In this document: piece by piece, positions 21,476-24,846 of the stretch
How the letters are laid out: each line of letters begins with the position of its first letter
How positions within the stretch are numbered: the stretch's first letter is position 1
From: Desulfurivibrio sp044068515
Lineage (GTDB): Bacteria > Desulfobacterota > Desulfobulbia > Desulfobulbales > Desulfurivibrionaceae
Reading direction: 5' to 3'
DNA length: 24,846 bases
NCBI RefSeq assembly: GCF_044068515.1
Contig: NZ_JBIPKI010000038.1
Span: 1 to 24,846 of the forward strand
Program-made: the position numbers and the translations under genes
The notes under the pieces: model-generated
The model's database searches: none
What the model saw: only the letters and a program-made list of their open reading frames with translations
Told to the model about the DNA's origin: nothing

Positions 21476-22153
21476 ATGGGTTTTTTTCCGGTTTGTCTGC
21501 AGTTGGCGGGGCGGCACTGCCTGGTGATCGGGGGAGGCGAGGTCGCCGCCCGCAAGGTGGAGGGCCTGCTGGCCTGCCAGGCGGCGGTGACGGTGCTCAG
21601 TCCCCAGCTCTCGGCGGAACTGGCCCGCCTCCACCAGCAGGGCGAGCTGGCCTGGCTGGCCCGGGCTTACCGCGAGGGCGATCTGGCCGGGGCCTTCCTG
21701 GTGATTGCCGCCACCGATGACGAAGCGGTCCAGGCCCGGATTCATGCCGAGGCGGAAGCGGGCAATATCCTGCTCAACGTGGCCGACGTGCCCAAGTGGT
21801 GCAATGTGATCCTGCCCGCCGTGGTCCGCCGGGGCGATTTGAGCGTGGCGATTTCCACCGGCGGGGCCAGCCCGGCCCTGGCCCGCAAGCTGCGGCGGGA
21901 GCTGGAGCAGCGTTTCGGCCCTGAATATGACGCCCTGCTGCAACTGCTGGCCGGCCTCCGCTGCCAGGTGCTGGCCGAGGGCTGCGACCACCGGGAGAAC
22001 CGGACCCGCTTTCACCGTTTGGTGGAGGCCGACCTGGCCGGCTGGATCAAGGACGGTCGCTGGGACCTGGTCCGCGAGCACGTCCGGGCGACGGTCGGCG
22101 GCGCAGACGCCCTGGCCTGGGTCGAAACGATCAGAGAGCGGTTTTCAGTCTGA
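21476..22153 (+). CDS. sirC: precorrin-2 dehydrogenase (siroheme synthase N-domain)
   Basis: The 225-residue protein has an NAD-binding Rossmann motif near the N-terminus (VIGGGEVAARK, 18-27), AATDDEAVQARI, then NVADVPKWCNVILPAVVRRGDLSVAISTGGASPALARKLR. This is characteristic of the bifunctional CysG N-terminal region and of SirC/Met8p. It oxidises precorrin-2 to sirohydrochlorin using NAD and may also insert iron. No methyltransferase domain is attached. It starts an operon with ccsA/hemX and hemA. The ATG is preceded by GCGAGG. In Desulfobacterota the product feeds siroheme for sulfite reductase and, via Ahb enzymes, heme. Confidence 0.92.
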   Translation: MGFFPVCLQLAGRHCLVIGGGEVAARKVEGLLACQAAVTVLSPQLSAELARLHQQGELAWLARAYREGDLAGAFLVIAATDDEAVQARIHAEAEAGNILLNVADVPKWCNVILPAVVRRGDLSVAISTGGASPALARKLRRELEQRFGPEYDALLQLLAGLRCQVLAEGCDHRENRTRFHRLVEADLAGWIKDGRWDLVREHVRATVGGADALAWVETIRERFSV

Positions 22154-22171
22154 TGAAGCAAAGGTGAAAGC

Positions 22172-22987
22172 ATGGATATTCTTTTTCAGGCGGTTTTTGC
22201 CCTTTACCTGGGGGCGACCATTACCGCCGTGGTCTGCTTTTTCAACCTCAACCAGCGCCTGCGGATCATGGCCCGCACTCTCCTGTGGGGGGCGGCCGGC
22301 CTGCACACCGTCTACCTGGTGACCCGCTTCTTCGTTTCCGGCCATACCCCGGTGGCCAGCAGCCACGAGGCGGTTTCCTTCTTCGCCTGGTCCCTGACCA
22401 TGGCCTATCTCGCCTTTCGCTGGCGCTACCGGGTCAAGAATTTCGCCGCCTTCGTGCTGCCCCTGATCCTGCTGCTGATGCTGGTGGCGCTGTTTTCGCC
22501 CGGCCGGGTGATCGAGTTGCCCCCGGCCCTGCAGAGCTGGTGGCTGCCGGTCCACGGCATGATCGCCCTGATGGCCAACGCCTTTCTGGCCCTGGCCTTT
22601 TGCGGCGGGGTCATGTACCTGCTCCAGGAACGGGAAATCAAGCGCAAGCGGATGGGCTTTTTCTCCGAGCGCCTCCCTTCGCTGGAGGCCCTCGATAATC
22701 TCAACCAGCATTGCCTGACCATCGGTTTTCCGCTCCTGACCCTGGGGATCGTTTCCGGCTCCCTCTGGGCCCGGCAGGCCTGGGGGGCCTTCTGGCAGTG
22801 GGATCCCAAGGAGACCTGGTCCCTGATCACCTGGCTGATCTACGCCGCCATGATTCACCAGCGCTTCACCGTGGGCTGGCGGCGGCGGCGGGCGGCGATC
22901 ATGGCCATTGTCGGCTTCTGCGCGGTGCTTTTCACCCTTTGGGGGGTAAATTTTTTCCTGGGAGGGGCCCATTCCTATGCTGGCTGA
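22172..22987 (+). CDS. CcsA/CcsB-HemX-type heme-handling membrane protein
   Basis: A 271-residue integral membrane protein with about eight hydrophobic segments. It carries the tryptophan-rich, periplasm-facing signature of cytochrome c assembly proteins, WGAFWQWDPKETWSLITWLIY, and conserved histidines in LPVHGMIALMANAF and the VASSHEAVSF loop. Members present heme for covalent attachment to apocytochromes. Those located before hemA are often called HemX and may instead tune glutamyl-tRNA reductase levels. Its stop overlaps the hemA start by 11 bp, so translation is coupled. No second System II component (CcsB/ResB) is in the window. Confidence 0.88.
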   Translation: MDILFQAVFALYLGATITAVVCFFNLNQRLRIMARTLLWGAAGLHTVYLVTRFFVSGHTPVASSHEAVSFFAWSLTMAYLAFRWRYRVKNFAAFVLPLILLLMLVALFSPGRVIELPPALQSWWLPVHGMIALMANAFLALAFCGGVMYLLQEREIKRKRMGFFSERLPSLEALDNLNQHCLTIGFPLLTLGIVSGSLWARQAWGAFWQWDPKETWSLITWLIYAAMIHQRFTVGWRRRRAAIMAIVGFCAVLFTLWGVNFFLGGAHSYAG

Positions 22988-24272
22988 GAAAATTGCCTGC
23001 CTGGGGGTAAATCATCAGACCGCGCCGGTGGAGATTCGCGAGAAGCTGGCGTTTTCGGGAGACTGTCTCAATCCGCTGGTCCAGATCAAGGAAATCCCCG
23101 GTTGCGACGAATGCTGCTTTCTCTCCACCTGCAACCGGGTGGAAGTGCTGCTGGTGGCCGATCCGGGCGCGGAAACCATCGCCGCGGTGCGGGATTTCCT
23201 CTTCTCCGGCAGCGGCCTGTCCCGGGCCGAAGCGATCAAGTATTCTTACCAGTTCAGCGGCGACGAGGCCATCAACCACGTGTTCCGGGTGGCCGCCAGC
23301 CTCGACTCCATGGTCCTGGGCGAGCCCCAGATCCTGGGCCAGCTCAAGGACGCCTACCGCCTGGCCATGGAACACCGGGCCACCGGCCCCATTCTCCACC
23401 GCCTGCTGAGCAAGTCCTTTTCGGTGGCCAAGCGGATCCGCACCGAAACCAGCATCGGCAGCAGCGCCGTCTCCATCAGCTACGCGGCGGTCCAACTGGC
23501 CCGCAAGATCCTCGGCGAACTCACCGGCAAAACCGTGCTGCTGGCCGGGGCCGGCGAAATGGCCGAATTGGCGGCGGAACATCTCCTGGCCCAGGGGATC
23601 GGCAAGGTGGTGGTGGCCAACCGCACCCTGGAGCGGGCGGTGGGCCTGGCCCGCCGCTTCAACGGCGAGGCCGCCGCCCTCAGCGAACTGGTGCCCCGCC
23701 TGGCCGAGGCCGACATTTTGATCAGTTCCACCGGGGCCCCGGACCTGATTCTGCGCAAGGAAGACATGGCCCCGGTGATGCGGCAGCGTTATCATCGTCC
23801 CATCTTCCTGATCGACATCGCCGTGCCCCGCGACCTGGACCCGGGCCTCAACGATCTCGACAACATCTACCTGTACGATATCGACGATCTCCAGCAGGTG
23901 GTGGAGGTCAACAAGGGCGAGCGGCGCAAGGAGGCCGACCGGGCCGAGATGATCGTGGCCGAGGAGACCTTCAAGTTTCTCCAGTGGCTGGAAAACATGG
24001 AGCTGGCCCCCACCATCACCGAGTTGCGGCGGCGGGCCGATGAGTTGCGCGCGGCCGAACTGCAGCGGACCCTGGCGGCCCTGCCGGAACTGAGCCCGGC
24101 CGAGCAGAAGGCGGTGGCCATGATGGGCACCGCCCTGGTCAACAAGCTGCTCCACCATCCGGTCCAGTTCCTCAAGCAAAGCGGCGAGCCCGACCAGAAA
24201 AGGCGCAACCTGCTGCTGTTGCGCAAAATATTCGGCCTCGACAGCGACGCCAACGGCAACGGCGGCCACTAG
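22977..24272 (+). CDS. hemA: glutamyl-tRNA reductase
   Basis: The 431-residue product is typical in length. It contains GVNHQTAPVEIREKLAF, the catalytic cysteine C52 in FLSTCNRVEV, GEPQILGQLKDAY, the NADPH-binding GAGEMAELAAEHL, a central spinal helix and the C-terminal dimerisation domain. It reduces glutamyl-tRNA to glutamate-1-semialdehyde, the committed step of tetrapyrrole synthesis, and hands it to HemL (11618-12925). The ATG at 22977 follows GGGAGGGGCCC and overlaps the preceding gene. Regulation by heme-dependent turnover is known in some bacteria but is not evident here. Confidence 0.97.
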   Translation: MLAEKIACLGVNHQTAPVEIREKLAFSGDCLNPLVQIKEIPGCDECCFLSTCNRVEVLLVADPGAETIAAVRDFLFSGSGLSRAEAIKYSYQFSGDEAINHVFRVAASLDSMVLGEPQILGQLKDAYRLAMEHRATGPILHRLLSKSFSVAKRIRTETSIGSSAVSISYAAVQLARKILGELTGKTVLLAGAGEMAELAAEHLLAQGIGKVVVANRTLERAVGLARRFNGEAAALSELVPRLAEADILISSTGAPDLILRKEDMAPVMRQRYHRPIFLIDIAVPRDLDPGLNDLDNIYLYDIDDLQQVVEVNKGERRKEADRAEMIVAEETFKFLQWLENMELAPTITELRRRADELRAAELQRTLAALPELSPAEQKAVAMMGTALVNKLLHHPVQFLKQSGEPDQKRRNLLLLRKIFGLDSDANGNGGH

Positions 24273-24302
24273 ACCTCATTCCGGTCGGGCCGTCTTTAGC
24301 CG

Positions 24303-24331
24303 TTGACAAAGTGGCGCCGGTACGATAAGTT
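24303..24331 (+). promoter_or_regulatory. rpmH promoter
   Basis: TTGACA (24303-24308), a 17-nt spacer and TAAGTT (24326-24331) form a good sigma-70-type promoter about 70 nt before the rpmH start. Confidence 0.7.
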
Positions 24332-24355
24332 TCCCCGTTTATCGCATTTTCAATG

Positions 24356-24381
24356 AAAAGCTCGCCGTGGGGCGGCTTTTT
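24356..24381 (+). terminator. terminator/attenuator hairpin in the rpmH leader
   Basis: Two arms, aaaagc-t-cgcc and ggcggctttt, pair over 10 bp with one bulged T and a gtgg loop, ending in a T5 run. It lies downstream of the rpmH promoter, so it may attenuate rpmH as well as end hemA transcripts. Confidence 0.5.
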
Positions 24382-24407
24382 GCAACGTTTAGCAGAGGAA
24401 ATCGGTC

Positions 24408-24545
24408 ATGAGCAAAAGAACTTACCAGCCCAGCAACACCAAGCGCCATCGGACCCACGGTTTTCGGGTGCGGATGAGCACCAAGAACGGCCGGGCCGTG
24501 ATCAACCGGCGTCGGGCCAAGGGTCGGAAGCGGCTGGCGGTATAG
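24408..24545 (+). CDS. rpmH: ribosomal protein L34
   Basis: A 45-residue, very basic protein: MSKRTYQPSNTKRHRTHGFR, then a stretch with MSTKNGRAVINRRRAKGRKRL. These are the invariant features of bacterial L34, a structural component of the 50S subunit. The AGAGGAAATC ribosome binding site is suitably placed. It precedes rnpA by 17 bp, the universal rpmH-rnpA pairing. Here the gene upstream is hemA rather than dnaA, so this locus does not show the classic dnaA-rpmH replication-origin arrangement. Confidence 0.97.
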   Translation: MSKRTYQPSNTKRHRTHGFRVRMSTKNGRAVINRRRAKGRKRLAV

Positions 24546-24562
24546 TTGGGCCCGTGCCGGCC

Positions 24563-24846
24563 ATGGCGTGCCTGACCCTGCCCAAAACAGCGCTGATCAG
24601 GAAACCCGACGAATACCGGCGGATTTACGCCCAGGGTCGGCGGGTGCGGGGCGATAATTTCGCCCTGGTCTATCTGTTGACCCCCGCAGCGGGAGGGGCG
24701 CGTCTCGGCATCAGTATCTCCGGGGTCAGGTCGGCGGTGCGCCGCAACCGGATCAAGCGGATTATCCGCGAATTTTTTCGCCTTCGCCGGCCGGGCCTCA
24801 ACCCGGCCCTGGAACTGGTTTTCACCGTGCGCAAGGGCTTTCAGCC
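24563..24846 (+). CDS. rnpA: ribonuclease P protein component (3' truncated by window)
   Basis: The first 94 complete codons are present. The start MACLTLPKTALIRKPDEYRRIYAQGRR and the core SGVRSAVRRNRIKRIIREFFR, with its RNR motif, identify the RNase P protein. It binds the catalytic RNA and the 5' leader of precursor tRNAs. The motif RLGISISG follows the usual strand order. The end lies beyond the window. An in-frame GTG at 24554 is an alternative start; neither has a clear ribosome binding site, suggesting coupling to rpmH translation. Confidence 0.93.
   Translation, partial: MACLTLPKTALIRKPDEYRRIYAQGRRVRGDNFALVYLLTPAAGGARLGISISGVRSAVRRNRIKRIIREFFRLRRPGLNPALELVFTVRKGFQ

Noticed and set aside
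21293..22081. Upstream extension of the YjbQ-family open frame
   Set aside because: It runs antisense to sirC and through the intergenic promoters. The AGGAGG and family start place the true ATG at 21292.

Overview
This GC-rich window (roughly 64% G+C by eye) looks like chromosome of an anaerobic Gram-negative bacterium, most likely Desulfobacterota (Desulfobulbales or relatives). That is an inference from gene content: a split ATP synthase Fo cluster (atpZ-atpI-atpB-atpE), a siroheme/heme operon (sirC-ccsA/hemX-hemA), a Desulfovibrio-type single-cluster ferredoxin, a UbiD-type decarboxylase, an LpxR-like outer-membrane enzyme, and a selenocysteine-containing RiPP precursor beside its radical SAM maturase. 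I see no insertion sequence, CRISPR array, tRNA or rRNA.

Layout. 1-4.4 kb: the 3' part of a GH5-like glycoside hydrolase with an insert in its barrel, a VKOR/thioredoxin-like disulfide protein, a sterol desaturase-superfamily hydroxylase and a rhodanese-ferritin fusion. 4.4-6.4 kb: htpG. 6.5-8.7 kb: the selenobiotic locus (minus strand), with maturase sbtM, an intrinsic terminator, then precursor sbtA with its own promoter and terminator. 8.8-11.3 kb: a membrane-anchored monoheme cytochrome c, a ferredoxin, an alpha/beta hydrolase and an LpxR-like lipid A 3'-O-deacylase. 11.6-15.1 kb: hemL and the Fo genes, ending at a strong terminator; a very large nested hairpin separates atpB from atpE. 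15.2-17.5 kb: a nucleoside phosphorylase and rimO. 17.6-21.3 kb (minus strand): hup, rluB, a UbiD decarboxylase, a 79-residue unknown and a YjbQ-family protein. 21.5-24.8 kb (plus strand): sirC, ccsA/hemX and hemA, then rpmH and the start of rnpA.

The standout is 6634-6927. Conventional gene calling breaks it into pieces because it holds three in-frame UGA codons. Read as selenocysteine they give a 97-residue peptide with three S-G-U motifs (GSGUSG, PSGUSG, GSGUGA). Each UGA is followed, at the same offset, by a hairpin that puts G-G at nucleotides 22-23, as bacterial SECIS elements do. The first and third hairpins share an identical 15-mer exactly 15 nt after the UGA. The neighbouring radical SAM protein is the expected maturase. 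This matches the family I recall as 'selenobiotic', SbtA/SbtM in NCBIfam. The family is named there, but I believe its product and function are uncharacterised.

The heme genes form a pathway: HemA and HemL make 5-aminolevulinate, SirC leads toward siroheme, and CcsA/HemX serves cytochrome c assembly. This agrees with the c-type cytochrome in the window and, by inference, with a siroheme-dependent heme route.
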